DNA of 64,000 bases from Triglochin maritima (GCA_963682175.1 OY821771.1:28974201-29038200); one strand, 5' to 3'; positions 31,909 to 43,478 are shown, counted from the stretch's first letter. A program made the numbers and translations. The notes: generated by a model not told the origin, from the letters alone.

Positions 31909-34464
31909 TCAACCATAATCAGAACTGGATTGAATGACACCATGTTGGTGCATGTATCCAGTTGAATTGTTCCCCATGTTGACTTGAGGAAAAGATTCCA
32001 CTCTTCTCACTTGAATTGGTTCGCTTGTTTGCTCGAGTGATGGTGGTTGGGTAAATGAATTACTCCCTTTTTTCTTACATCCTTTTTGCTTATGTGATGA
32101 TTTATTTGATTCAGAAATCTGATAAATACGTGCTCTCATCACAACATCACTTGGGTTGCATATTATTTCTGGCTCATTATCAATATGGAAGATATTAAAT
32201 TCTGCTTTTAAATTCCCGAAAGATAATTGCATGAGCCCATTTCGACAGTTTATTAATGCTTCCGAAGTGGCTAAAAAGGGTCTACCTAAAATTACAGGGA
32301 TTTGTCGATTAGGATTTACAACAGGTTCAGTATCAAGTACGACAAAATCCACTGGATAAATGAAGTCACCAACCTTAATCAAAACGTCCTCTACTATACC
32401 TCTCAGTTTCTTAACAGAACAATCAGCGAATTGGAGGGTTGTCCTAGAGGGTTTCAGTGGACCAAGGTTGAGTTGCTCGTAGACAGAAAATGGGAGCAAG
32501 TTAACGCTTGCACCAAGTTCTAGAAGGGCTTTATTGATAAACGTATCTCCTATTGAACATGAAATTGTGGGACACCCCGGGTCCTTATATTTTATAGGAG
32601 ATGTATTGGAAAGAATAGAGCATATGTTTGCAGTTAAGAATGCCTTCTTTGGTACATTCGTTTTTCTCTTCTTAGTGCACAAATCTTTTAAGAATTTAGC
32701 ATAAGCAGGTATTTGTTGAATCATGTCTAAGAGTGGAATGTTTACCTTAACTTGCTTAAATACTTCCAAGATTTTCTCTATTTGTGCACTAGAGTTCTTT
32801 TTGAGTCTATTGGGAAATGGGGCTTTAGGCACATAGACTCGCTCAGGTTCAGGTTGAGCTACAGGTTCAGGTTGGGTAGGTGGATTGGGCTTTTCAATTT
32901 GGACGTCGGGTTCAATGGTCAAGTCATATGTGGGTGCTTGATGGCTAGATTGATTAGTCATTCTAGGGTTTACCACATTATTGTCAATTTGTCTTCCGGA
33001 CCGTAATGATACTACAGCATTGATTTGTTGGAACGGTCCTTCCTCATTAACCATTTGAACTGGTCTAGGGTTGTTATTTCCTGAAGGTGGTTGATAAGAT
33101 TGATATTGATTATTAGTTCTGGGGTTTACCTCAGGTTGACTTGGAAATTGGCCCTTTTCTCTTTCACCTATTATCTGTGCTAATTGGCTGACCTGGGTCT
33201 CTAGCCTTTGGAATGATTGGTTGGTTGTTTGTATAAAAGTTGTCATTAAATTTTCTAATTTTGTCAACCTAACCTCATGATTTCCATTATTACCCCCAGA
33301 TGATGTATTATTTTGGTTATACGGGGTTGGTTGTTGTCTAGGAGGTTGTCCTTGTTGGGTCCACGAAAAATTGGGATGATTACGCCAACCTGGGCTATAG
33401 GTTGATGCGTAAGGATCATTTCTAGAATTGTTAAATGTGGCATTAACATGTTCCAGGTTCACACAGTCCTCCATTAAATGACCAGTCTGACCACATCTAG
33501 AGCAGGGGATAGACAAGGGTTGATTCATTCGGGGTTGATTTTGTAGCTCTAGACTTTCCATTCTACGCATTAGGGTAGCTAGTTTTGCCTCAGCCGCTAT
33601 GTTGGAGTCTATAGCTAAGACACCTGGTCGGGGTTGACTCGCTATTCTAGACCCAATACTCGGGTTGATGGGTGTTCTAGCATTGTCCCATTGCATACTA
33701 TTTTCAGCTAAATCCTCAAGAAAAGTCCAGGCATCATTTTCATTTTTGGACATAAAGTTCCCTTGGCTCACATATTCTAGCATAACCCTAGATGTGGGTG
33801 TCAATCCCTCATAAATAATTTGGCATAATTGCCACTTCGGAATTCCGTGATGAGGGCATTGGGTCAAGACACTCTTAAATCTCTCAAGATAGGAATAGAA
33901 CGGCTCGCTCTCAGACTGAACGAATGCAACAATTTCATTCCTAATCTTCATAGTCTTATGGTTGGGGAAATATTTTTTTAGGAAAACTTGAACAAATTCG
34001 GCCCAACTTCTAATAGATCTTTCGGCTAGACTATATAGCCATTTCTTAGCGTCGTCCTTCAGTGCTAGAGGCACGAATTTCAGACGCACTGCCTCTTCAG
34101 GGATATGCTGGTATTGCATAAGAGAGCAGATTTCTTCAAATTCTCTAAGGAAGAGATATGGGTCTTCCCTAGAGGTGAACTTAGGCAGCATACTCATGTA
34201 TTGTGCCTTAAGTTCGAAGTCGCGACCCGGTATGGTGGGCATGACGATGCACGATGGCTGAGCAGCCATCGTTGGGTAGCACCGATCCCTCAGAGTCATA
34301 GGCGGGTTCACTACGTTCTCACCCATTAGATCCGGGTGAGGTGGTGCAACAGGTGGATTGGGGTTAAGTTCCAGACTGGAATCTAGATGAACTCGTGAGA
34401 GTCGATTACTCAAGTCCCGAATCCAAATCTGAGTGCACCGGGTTGAATCAATTTTTGAATTCAA
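31909..34464 (-). CDS. Athila-like Gag-protease polyprotein (851 aa), protease site altered
   Basis: Longest intact frame in the window. Residues about 57-260: retrotransposon gag domain (LRDRCYPTM, YLFLREFEEIC, KKWLYSLAERSIRSW, CPHHGIPKWQLCQ). Residues 321-334: CCHC zinc knuckle (CSRCGQTGHLMEDC). Residues 345-545: Asn/Gln/Pro-rich linker. Residues 620-770: aspartic protease with GRPFLATSEAL. The active-site motif reads LLELGAS, so the catalytic Asp is Glu649 (codon at 32518-32520); B and F have Asp. Gag packages RNA and protease matures it, but this protease is probably inactive. No pol follows, and the frame ends at 31909. Confidence 0.88.
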   Translation of the reverse strand: MNSKIDSTRCTQIWIRDLSNRLSRVHLDSSLELNPNPPVAPPHPDLMGENVVNPPMTLRDRCYPTMAAQPSCIVMPTIPGRDFELKAQYMSMLPKFTSREDPYLFLREFEEICSLMQYQHIPEEAVRLKFVPLALKDDAKKWLYSLAERSIRSWAEFVQVFLKKYFPNHKTMKIRNEIVAFVQSESEPFYSYLERFKSVLTQCPHHGIPKWQLCQIIYEGLTPTSRVMLEYVSQGNFMSKNENDAWTFLEDLAENSMQWDNARTPINPSIGSRIASQPRPGVLAIDSNIAAEAKLATLMRRMESLELQNQPRMNQPLSIPCSRCGQTGHLMEDCVNLEHVNATFNNSRNDPYASTYSPGWRNHPNFSWTQQGQPPRQQPTPYNQNNTSSGGNNGNHEVRLTKLENLMTTFIQTTNQSFQRLETQVSQLAQIIGEREKGQFPSQPEVNPRTNNQYQSYQPPSGNNNPRPVQMVNEEGPFQQINAVVSLRSGRQIDNNVVNPRMTNQSSHQAPTYDLTIEPDVQIEKPNPPTQPEPVAQPEPERVYVPKAPFPNRLKKNSSAQIEKILEVFKQVKVNIPLLDMIQQIPAYAKFLKDLCTKKRKTNVPKKAFLTANICSILSNTSPIKYKDPGCPTISCSIGDTFINKALLELGASVNLLPFSVYEQLNLGPLKPSRTTLQFADCSVKKLRGIVEDVLIKVGDFIYPVDFVVLDTEPVVNPNRQIPVILGRPFLATSEALINCRNGLMQLSFGNLKAEFNIFHIDNEPEIICNPSDVVMRARIYQISESNKSSHKQKGCKKKGSNSFTQPPSLEQTSEPIQVRRVESFPQVNMGNNSTGYMHQHGVIQSSSDYG

Positions 34465-35503
34465 ATTCGAAATTTAAATTCCAAATTTAATTTCAAGAAT
34501 TAATTACAATTTTTTTTTTCGTTTTTTTTTAATTTATGAAAATGGAAACAAACAATAGAAAGGTAAAGATGAGAAGGGAAATAAGACTCAGACGAGAAGG
34601 GAAACTTAACTCTAAAGGTAAATTCAAGGGTTGGCCAGAAATTTCCTGAACAAGCACGGTTCAAACAATCCTAGACCTAGTATCACTTAAATCTAGACGA
34701 CTCCTAACTGGTTGAGTCGAATTGATTTGCTTGATTCACCTCCCTCACCAATCAAACCAAGTTGGCCAGTTAGTGTATAGCTAGTGGGGGCGCTTCCGAC
34801 AGAGTCGGTGCCAATTAGACAACCACGTCGCTTGGAAGACTTTCGTCGACACAAAAACACTTTCTAGACACCAAATTGAATTCAATTAGCTTCAGGTCAT
34901 AGCAAGTCAAACCAATCTCCTCCTTAATTGAGTCCGAGTCCTTAGGGGCCAATGTCTAATTGATTTTAAATTTTAGGCTTAGGCGACACTTCAGGATTGT
35001 GGTTTGTGGGCTACGGGAGGGTGATGAAATCCCCACCGTATCTTTTCCTACGAAGTTGCCCTTAAGATAGTTTAACTTAAATCTAGCAAAGATAGTCAAA
35101 CAATGGTCCTTTTAATGGGGGCAATTGCAAGGTTGTATGCAACTAAATTATATGCTCTAATGCAATCGATAAAAACCTCGATACGTACCTTGCCTTCAGC
35201 AATCTTCAAAAAGTATTAATTTGCAAGAATTTAGCAAGAATAATGCAAGCAAAACATTATATGATGCATGCACTAAGGTCTTTCTAATTTTGCCAATTTT
35301 AGGTCAGAGTTGAATTATTGCCAATTATGGAATTGTAACCCTAACACGTGCAATTCTACGAAAGGAAACTTTTCAACTATTCAGATTTTACGAGAAAGGC
35401 AAGAAAAGTTACCTCCGCAATGCTCAGTCGGGTTCGCCGCCTGCTCTCGGAGATTCCAGTAGCTCAATGCGACCACCCAGAGATGCCGACGACGCCCTCA
35501 AAA
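34465..35503 (-). other. D 5' leader
   Basis: About 1 kb between the former PBS and gag. No gene. It starts next to the gag ATG with a poly-T/A stretch. The part nearest the LTR, where F has paired palindromes and the PBS, is missing. Confidence 0.75.
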
Positions 35504-35537
35504 TTTGGTCGACATCAATTTCTCGACGTAGACCTCA
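35504..35537. repeat. 34-bp copy of flanking host DNA replacing the PBS (D)
   Basis: Identical to 29558-29591, which is C4 integrase sequence outside D. In F this place holds a tRNA-Asp PBS. Best read as LTR-to-LTR gene conversion that ran past the LTR end. Confidence 0.85.
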
Positions 35538-36727
35538 TGATGAAGATTTAAATTTATACCGCAAGTGCACGACATCTATGAAGACGTGGCAAGTACGGGT
35601 CGAACACAAGGAGGGAGAGATTTCGTTGTTAGTGTGATTTCGATTGAGGGGGAGAAGGGAGAAGAAATAAGTTGGTTTTTTTTGGTATTTTTGATTTAAT
35701 TATCTAAAGTACGAAACAAAAGCAATTAGAACTAAAACAAGAAATAAGAAGAGAATTCCGTTTGGTGGAGGTTTAGATTTAAGGTTTAGATTAGAGAACT
35801 TAGAAACTTATAATAAATCATGTTTAGTTATGAAGCATTACAAGATAAATGATTTAACATAAACTCAAGTAATCAAAATACTAATCACGAACTTAGAATA
35901 ATAACATTCATTCATCTTCTCTAACCCTAAATCCGTCACCTCCACCCTTCGGAAAGAGTTAGAAACTCATGGAGGGAGGAAGAAGAAGGGGTCCTTGAGA
36001 CATTACAAAGAAAACTAAAAAGTAAGAAATAAGAAACAGAATTTTATTAATAAAACTAAGGTACACAAATAAGAACAACAACCAAGGACCCTTTTTACAT
36101 CGTTCTCGGGTCTATTTATAGTTGCTACAGGGGATACGAATACATAAAAGGAGAGTACACGCGTCAAAGCAACACTGGAAGAAATTTGAAATCTTTTGGA
36201 GCAAGAGGGGCGGCGAATTCGCCTCCCAATACATGGGAGGTGCGGCTAATTCGCCGCCCAGGTTGATGGGATTAGGTCCGGATTTCTGCGGTGCGTTTAT
36301 GGCATGATTTGATCTTTATTTGCGCGTCTGGATGATTTCTTTCCATTGTCTTGAGCTCCGGATTAATTCCTTCCATTGTTGGGGATTTATTTTTGACTTT
36401 TCTTTTGACTTTTTCAACAAAATAACTTGATCCTTTTCTTTTGCAATCAGGTCCTTGGCATTTTGCAATTAAGCCCTTGACTTTTTTGTGATTAGCTCCT
36501 TGAATGCTTTTATGCTTGGATGCATTTCCAATTGAAACCCGATAAACTTGAATTCGGTCTTTATGATAGAAATGAATCTTTTGCACACGTTTATGCTCGG
36601 GATGTGGGTAATTTGCATTCAGGTCCCTGTATTCTGTAAATACGACTAAACACATACCTTAGTAGCATTTATTGATATAAAAGTAATCTAAATGAAAGAC
36701 ATATGATGCAATGTATGCAATGCATCA
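35538..36727 (-). repeat. D 5' LTR (1190 bp)
   Basis: Same length as the 3' LTR and about 99 per cent alike by eye. TATAAATA on the minus strand at 36113-36120. Confidence 0.93.
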
Positions 36728-37615
36728 CCTCACAACCCCAAATCTTGAGAAAGTTGAGCTTAGGTGTCTTTCAACTCTATAGCTCATAAACCATTTTCTC
36801 CACGGATTTGGATGGAACATTATTTAGTGAGTTTGTCATTATTTGTAGTGCATAATTCCAAAAGTAAATCGGCAATTTAAATTGACTCATTATTGATCGA
36901 ACCATGTCGAGCAATATCCTATTCCTACTTTAGGAATGAGTCAAATTAGGTATCCTAAGCACTCACCCCTACGAACCGTTCATAGAGACTCGATATTCTT
37001 GTTGAGTCGGTTCATTACTTCATCCTCGAATTCCTTGAACTTGTCAAAGAATTCACTTTTGCTTCCCATTAGACAAATATAGTCATAATGACTATAGTTG
37101 TCCGTGAACAAAATGAAGTACCTTAAACCGTCTCTTGCACTTCTACTTATCGGACCACATACATTAGAATGTATCATATCCAATTAGTTATTCGTTTTCG
37201 TTCCTTTCTTCTTGAAAGGTCTCTTGGTCATTTATTTGACAAATCCGATAGTGCTACAAGATTGTATCATTCACGTGAGTTATCTTAGTTTCTCTTTTGT
37301 TATTGTTTGTTTGAGTTTGTTTATTATTTATTTCAAGCAAATAGAAATCATTCTATATGAATGTATTTGCATAGAAAATTCCATTCTTCGATATAGACAA
37401 GCAAGAATTAAAATATTTATTAAAATTTATCCATATCTAAAACTTGATACAGAAATGTTCTTGCTAATCGAAGGCATATAACAAACATTCTTCAAAGCAT
37501 AAATTTAAATCACTAGCCTATTGAAGCTCCATAGAATCTTGTACAATCGCAGCGATGGTTGTACTGTTTCCAATCTTCAATATCATCTCGTTCTCCACGA
37601 GTTCCTTCCTATCCT
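36728..37615 (-). pseudogene. Copia integrase remnant (C4)
   Basis: Read leftward: decayed pre-integrase region (37615-37200, several stops), then an open piece 37183-36980 with the integrase core start (DMIHSNVCGPISRSARDGLRYFILFTDNYSHY). The usual catalytic HSDVCGP has Asn in place of Asp. The rest of the core is shortened and full of stops, ending in a LKIWGCE segment that joins 29591 across D. Confidence 0.85.
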
Positions 37616-38587
37616 TCAATAGCTGCACATCAAAATTATGTGAGCACAAGATCCGGTAACCATTACTAAATCAAGGATAGAGGTGATTAAATTTATCTCA
37701 ATAACAAACATACCTATGGCGCTTCTCGGGCGCCTACGTTCAATCATCCCATTTTCAAGGTCTTCCTTGTACTTGGGGCAATTCGGTCGGATGTGTCCCT
37801 TTTCACCGCAGTGAAAGCACTCCGTGTTGGGAGTTGGAGATTTGAAAGATTTCCCCCTTGAGGCACTCCCATGAGTACCTCCTACTCCCTTGCTCTTGAT
37901 TGACGTATCTTTGGTAAATTTGCCTTTACCTTTGTTGATCTTTTTGCTCCTCTCATGGACGGCTAGGACGTGATTGTCCTGACCTTTGCCCATGTCAACT
38001 TCAGCCGTTTTGAGAGCGTTGTGAAGCTCCTCAAGACTCACCCCTTTTTCACGCACATGATAGTGCATCACAAAGTCCTTGAAGGACGGGGCTAGAGAGC
38101 CAAGAATCAGATCTTCGGCAATGTCCTCGGGCATTGGAGAAGAGAGCTTCGACAATTTCTCAAGGTATCCTTGCATCGTGAGAAAATGCATAGATACCGA
38201 TGTTCCCTCCGCCATATGGCACCTTGTGAGTGCGATGGTGGTCTTATAGCGCTCCTTTCGGGCACTATCTATGAACATCTTTGTTAAAGCCTCCATGGTC
38301 TTCTTGGGTTTTGAATCCAAGTATTTCGCTTGAAGCGAGTCACCCATGGATGCCAACATTAGACCGTGAACTTGGTTCTCTTGGTCTTCCCACTTGGGTA
38401 TCGCCTCCTTCTCATTATCGGTTGTCTTCTCATTCAATTTTGGGATTTCACCATCCAAAATATGAGATAGTTTTTCAAACCTCAACACGATGTTAAGATT
38501 GAGTTGCCATTTCATGAAGTTTGAGCCATCATTTTGCAAAGGATTCTTTTCGATCATAGATCGCACAATTGGTTGGATATTAGACAT
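37616..38587 (-). CDS. Copia Gag with zinc knuckle, decayed protease start (C4)
   Basis: The frame is open up to 38713, but the likely start is ATG 38587 (MSNIQPIVRSMIEKNPL), matching many plant copia Gag proteins. About 280 residues of UBN2-type gag are followed by a Lys/Gly-rich region and an intact CCHC knuckle (CFHCGEKGHIRPNCP). After this the frame enters a degraded protease region (VTGSCAHI) and stops. Gag itself looks intact; the fused pol is broken. The copy is non-functional overall. Confidence 0.82.
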   Translation of the reverse strand: MSNIQPIVRSMIEKNPLQNDGSNFMKWQLNLNIVLRFEKLSHILDGEIPKLNEKTTDNEKEAIPKWEDQENQVHGLMLASMGDSLQAKYLDSKPKKTMEALTKMFIDSARKERYKTTIALTRCHMAEGTSVSMHFLTMQGYLEKLSKLSSPMPEDIAEDLILGSLAPSFKDFVMHYHVREKGVSLEELHNALKTAEVDMGKGQDNHVLAVHERSKKINKGKGKFTKDTSIKSKGVGGTHGSASRGKSFKSPTPNTECFHCGEKGHIRPNCPKYKEDLENGMIERRRPRSAIGMFVIEINLITSILDLVMVTGSCAHIILMCSY

Positions 38588-40077
38588 TTCTACAAAATAA
38601 ATTATACTGGTTTTAATGCCAATTTTATGTCTTAATACACATGCATACATATATCGAATATATAAATGTAAATGTTGCAAATGAAAGTTTTGCCCATAAA
38701 TGCAACAATCCAAGATCCCATCAATTGTAATATAGACTAGCTAAGGGTTATCGAATACATTACAATATCAAGGTAAGAAAACATTTTCTAATCACAACCT
38801 TTTTGAATTTTAGCAACATTTAGCATCTTCAAACTCTTGTGACTCTTGTCGTTTTAATTATGAGGGAATACGACCTATCCTCGTAAGAAAAACTTTTTCC
38901 CAAAACCGAGCGAGGACTCTAGGTAATGTTAAGAAAACTTATTTTCATTTGATACGAGATACGTTTATCTATTGTATTCACAACTAAACATACTTGGGGT
39001 TCACTAGGGTGAAACACACCTCATATATTTAATTGTGGCACAACAACAGACAACCTTTATATCTCCCACTATTCCCAAAGATAGAGGGAGCTATCTCCCG
39101 CTAAGGGCGAGCAGAGTATCCCTCGATCAATGGCTGCTAGTGGATGAAATAAGAAGGAAATTTATTCTTAATTTTTGTTGGACAATTTCATATATTTACA
39201 TGTGATTTAGAATTTTAGGTTATCATGCATATTAATATTCATACACATCCTAACATTCACCACATTCATCACATGCATAGCAGAAATTAAAAACCAGAAA
39301 TTAAACATTCACACAATCCACATCGTGTGAGTTTATATGTTCCCTTCGATCCTTGATCCTCGATCCCCGATCGATGCGCTACAGCGGCGACTTCCTCTTG
39401 CACCGGAGATGTAGATTTTGCAGAAAATAAACATGCTCCTCACATTCGATAAAAAACCGACTAGTGCAAGTCTTATGTAAAAACCTCTCATATGCAAATG
39501 CAACTATCTAAAAGATGGAAATAGAGAGAATTTTGGCTTTTACATACATAAGCCCCTGTATTATAATAATAACATACATTCACAATCGCTGATATGGAAC
39601 ATATAAACTCACAATTCCTGCAAAAACAACTCGAGCATCCATGCACGCAATATCGCTATAAACTATCCATCCTACTTTATCAAGCATCTAGAATCCCAAA
39701 CAATTCTTTGAAAAACATTTTGAAATCCATTAAAAACGTTTTTCATGCATCCATAATTCAAAAATTAATTATGAACTGCTGTCCATCTAATTTCCAATGG
39801 AAAGATGAATCGCAGTTTCTCGATTTTGTTGATTCTCTTACAAAATAATCGTTTATACTTAAAACGAAATTATTGCAAGTTAGACTTATGTCTAAATCAT
39901 AATTCTAATAATTACATGACTTGTTTTAAACATTCAAAACATTTAAAACGAATTATTATAAAGAATTATTTCAACAAACATTTAAAGACCGAAAAACCGG
40001 TAAAACGAATTGTTTAAATCCTAGATGGTAAACTAAATATGTTTACAGCCATAAATCATGAGAAAATTGAACCCTAT
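38588..40077 (-). other. C4 5' leader
   Basis: About 1.5 kb, AT-rich, between PBS and gag. I see no gene. Confidence 0.75.
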
Positions 40078-40089
40078 GCTCTGATACCA
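40078..40089 (-). promoter_or_regulatory. Primer binding site, tRNA-iMet (C4)
   Basis: Minus-strand TGGTATCAGAGC, one base from the LTR. Confidence 0.94.
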
Positions 40090-40090
40090 C

Positions 40091-42228
40091 TGTAGGATTT
40101 CATGTTTAATTATACATATATATTTTTCAAATTTTCATGTATAATAAGGATCTATTACAATTTTCTTCGATTTATTTATGCATGCATCGGTTTGTTTTAA
40201 CAACTAGTTTCAAAAACTTATTAAAACAAACACAAAGGGACTCCGAAATTCATACCTAGAAGTTCTCAAAAACTTCTTGATGTTTCAGAGACGTTGAGGA
40301 AGCCAATCTTCGCTTCTCGTTGCGCCAGATGCCTCCGAGTGTTCACTGAAACCCTAAACAAGGTTGGAGAGAAAGAAGCTAGTCAATCGATCTCCAAACA
40401 AGCTTAGAATCTAGATACAAACCCCTTCCTTAGCCTCTGAGATTTCTCCTTCCAAAGACTTAGAAAACTAAGAGAATTTTCGTGGGTTTTTGTGGTGAAT
40501 TAAGAGAGAAAATAATTATTGAATTGTGTAACCCAATTAGGGAGAATGAAGACCTATTTATAGGTTCCAATCTTACTCTTAATCATGGCTATTCTTTAGC
40601 CACGTTTTTCTTTACATTTTCTCTCATAAATTAATTCCTTCATGTATTACATGCACCTACAAAACGTTTGACCAAGTTTGGAGCTAATCTAACCATCAAT
40701 CAAATTAATCTCTTAATAATCAAAGGCAGAAAATCAATCGTTGTTCGGTTGAACGAGACCCATTCGGTTAACCGAATATGTCACGATTGGTTGACCGAGT
40801 ACTAGACGGATGACCGATTCTTAAAGGGAAAAATTCTCCTTAACCGATCGGACGAATTCTCGTCTAAGACCGAGTGCCATTCGGTTAACCGAAAATATCG
40901 GAACTTAACATTATTCGGTCGACCGATTTTGGTTCGGTACACCGTACCAAAGTTCCAGGCACTTTGGTCAAGTTCGGTCAATCAAATATGACTATCCGTT
41001 CCATGTTCGGTTGACCGATCCACAGATCCTTCGGTCGACCGAACCTCAACGGATTACCGAACTTTTACCCGATTTTGCCTTTTTAAAATTTTGGATTTAT
41101 TTCCAACAAAATTTGAACTTGAGGGGGTTTTAGCAAATTCACAACTTATGCAATATATTATCCTATGCAACAATAAATTATTGCACCCCATAATATATGC
41201 ATCTCATATGAATTTATCATGATTCTAATTATGTTATATATAACATGATTGATTTTACTTGTTCACCACATGTGTCATATTTTCTATAAGAAACCTGACA
41301 CATCATATGAACCAAAAATCAAGCTTCTTGTTTCCCGGTTTCTTGCGGTGTGACCTATGGGAGGATCTAGACTAAGTTGGCAGTGATATTAAGAGCTTAA
41401 TATCACAAGCTATAAGCGGTATCTAGCTACACATTATAGCTCCCAATTAGTTAGATGTCTTAATTCCACTCGAACCAAAACCCGATCCATTTAGTGATGG
41501 AGTGCACCACTTGTGTCCGTCCCTTGCCTCATGATATTAAGAATACACACAAAGTAGTATTGTGTCATCTTTGTATTAGTATTCATTTCTTGATCTCTTT
41601 AAGCTAGTTATAAATATGTGACTTAACTCAAATCACATTGTGCACATTATAACTTTGCTTTATCAAGGGGCCCACTAATATCATCACTCAATTAAGAGGG
41701 GCAATGATAATCTTTTGACTAACTATCTTCTCCAACAAAAGTTGTACTTAACAAACCAATGCCTTTACACTACACTGATCGATAGTTCAAGACACTGATC
41801 TAATTAAGTATTCCTTAAGTGATTAGATATAAGTCTCATATCAAAGGACCAAAGACACAGTAAAATATTAATGACACAGAAACACATTTCTATAATATTT
41901 TACTTATTAGGTCTATTCAGTATACAAAAGTAATATTTTCCTCTTTTGCATACCCATGTTGTCACTCACTTGTAGAGCTACAATGATCTATGACCAACAC
42001 GACAATCTTAACTCGGTAATTAATGTTCCATGTTAATTACCATGATTGCGAATATCTTTTGTTTTATGTAAACCAATATCTTTTAGAGAGCTTTACGGTT
42101 AAGGACCAAGAGCCTCTTCCTTAACACTTCTGAAAGACGAATAACATAAACAAGAAACAAAATGATTTCTCATTCAATTCATAATAATTGACATTTAAAA
42201 GTAAAACTTTTAGAACACATTCCCTTCA
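40091..42228 (-). repeat. C4 5' LTR (2138 bp)
   Basis: TGTAGGATTTCATG...CATTCCCTTCA on the plus strand. A minus-strand TATA lies within CCTATAAATAGG near 40555. Confidence 0.94.
40746..41059. repeat. CGGTTGACCG-type palindrome array (C4 5' LTR)
   Basis: Same paired sites as 26149-26462, with almost no differences between the two LTRs. It is about 190 bp upstream of the TATA box in the minus-strand direction. Confidence 0.85.
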
Positions 42229-42411
42229 ATTGTTGTGTTGCATGTCAGGTCGTGCACGTCAGTAGGTGGTGGTGATTGCGGGCACGAGCACCCAGACAAG
42301 ATTTTGTCCTTCTTCCAGATCTTGAGGTGGATGATTTCCCTTGTATATGTGTTTGTACATCTTTTGTGTGTGGTTGTAATCATCCTTGACTCTTGTATAA
42401 TTCAGTATACC

Positions 42412-42443
<32 letters not shown>

Positions 42444-42498
42444 ATCGTGGTTTGGTAATGGCCCAGGTGTTGATTCTTGTATCTTTTAAAAGGTTAAA
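42229..42498 (+). repeat. T1 3' LTR, middle part
   Basis: Starts with the right copy of the 79-bp duplication (42229-42307), continues as chromovirus LTR, and is interrupted at 42498 by T2 (TSD TTAAA, 42494-42498). Contains a TA microsatellite. Confidence 0.9.
42416..42443. repeat. (TA)n microsatellite
   Basis: TA run within the T1 LTR; the matching T2 site has only a short TATATATA. Confidence 0.9.
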
Positions 42499-42604
42499 TG
42501 TTACATCCTAACCCTTTACTAATTGGGTTTATTGTGTTTTAGGTGGTGGATTAGATGATGATGAGATGGTTTGAGATGCACTGCTGAGATTTGTTTGGAT
42601 TGAG

Positions 42605-42612
42605 TATAAAAG
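42605..42612 (+). promoter_or_regulatory. TATA box, T2 5' LTR
   Basis: TATAAAAG about 105 bp into the LTR, followed by a pyrimidine-rich stretch; conserved at 59197-59210 in the 3' LTR. Confidence 0.65.
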
Positions 42613-42904
42613 GTTGGATTCATCTCTCTCCCTCTCACTTCTCTCTCTTCACACTCCTCTCTCACGTGTGTCTCTCTCTCTCTCGATCTTTCTCATCCAG
42701 CTAAGGAAGACGCGGAGGCGAGGCCGGCGAAGCTCGGAGGAGATCAGGAGTTTGCCGGAGTCGAGGCGATCGTGTTCGGGTTTTCGCCGGAGAAGAAGAG
42801 TTTTGCGAGGAAGAGCTCGCCGGGGTTCTTCGAAGGCTTCTTCAAGCCTTAAAGGTATGCCAAGCTTTAGTTTCATCCTCCTTTTAGCCTTGTGAGGATT
42901 GGAG

Positions 42905-43478
42905 TGGCCGACGGTAGGCCGAAAGGCTCGTCGAGAACCTTGCAGCAGTTTTCTGCTCTGGAACGATCGACCGGCGGGTTGGCGCAGTCGACCGGGCGTA
43001 GTGTGATTCGGGCAAAAACCCCTGCACTGGTCGGATGATACTCTAGGAGTGGTCGACCGGTAATACATTTTAGCAAGGGAAAAAGGCTTTGGGTGTTTTC
43101 GGTCGAACGGGTCCCCTTTGCCGGTCGACCGAAAGCACTGTAGTAAGTCAGTTGGGGGCGTTGACCATCTAAACGGTCGACCGCTTGTTGTCTTCGTCCG
43201 ACCGATGACTTAAGTGGCTTAATTGCCGGTCGACCGGGAGAGCTGTTTCGGTCGACCGTGTAGTGCGGATTGTTGGTGAATCTTACTGGAGGAAATCGGT
43301 CGACCGTGATTGTTTGGTCGTTCGACCGTTGATGCTTTTTGAGCAAGAGAGGAATTCACTGTTGGATTTCGGTCGAACGGGGCCCCTTTGTCGTTCGACC
43401 GGTTGGACATTATTTCGGTTATATTGTGGAATAGTAGTGGTGTTCGGTCGACCATTTATGGTCTTCTGTTCGACCGTT
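42905..43478. repeat. CGGTCGACCG palindrome array (T2 5' LTR)
   Basis: Many sites, paired about 22 bp apart, e.g. 43227/43249. It lies about 300 bp downstream of the TATA box, so inside the transcript, in contrast to the copia LTRs. Confidence 0.88.

Larger units (their letters stand above)
29592..36727 (-). mobile_element. Athila-like gag-protease element D
   Basis: 7136-bp minus-strand element with two 1190-bp LTRs, PPT, an intact 851-codon gag-protease frame, and long UTRs, but no RT, RNase H or integrase. The TSD is CCTCA. Its PBS has been replaced by 34 bp of flanking host sequence, so it can no longer prime reverse transcription. It is related to F. Confidence 0.93.
25506..42228 (-). 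mobile_element. Ty1/copia element C4 carrying D
   Basis: Minus-strand copia with two LTRs of about 2.1 kb, iMet PBS, PPT, gag with zinc knuckle, and decayed protease, integrase, RT and RNase H. D is inserted in its integrase region. Its left LTR lacks the terminal 12 bp and the flanks share 79 bp. I do not assign a copia lineage; gag is of the UBN2 type and unlike Sirevirus Gag. Confidence 0.9.

Noticed and set aside
42416..42443. AT-rich possible replication origin
   Set aside because: It is a simple TA microsatellite within an LTR with no other origin features.
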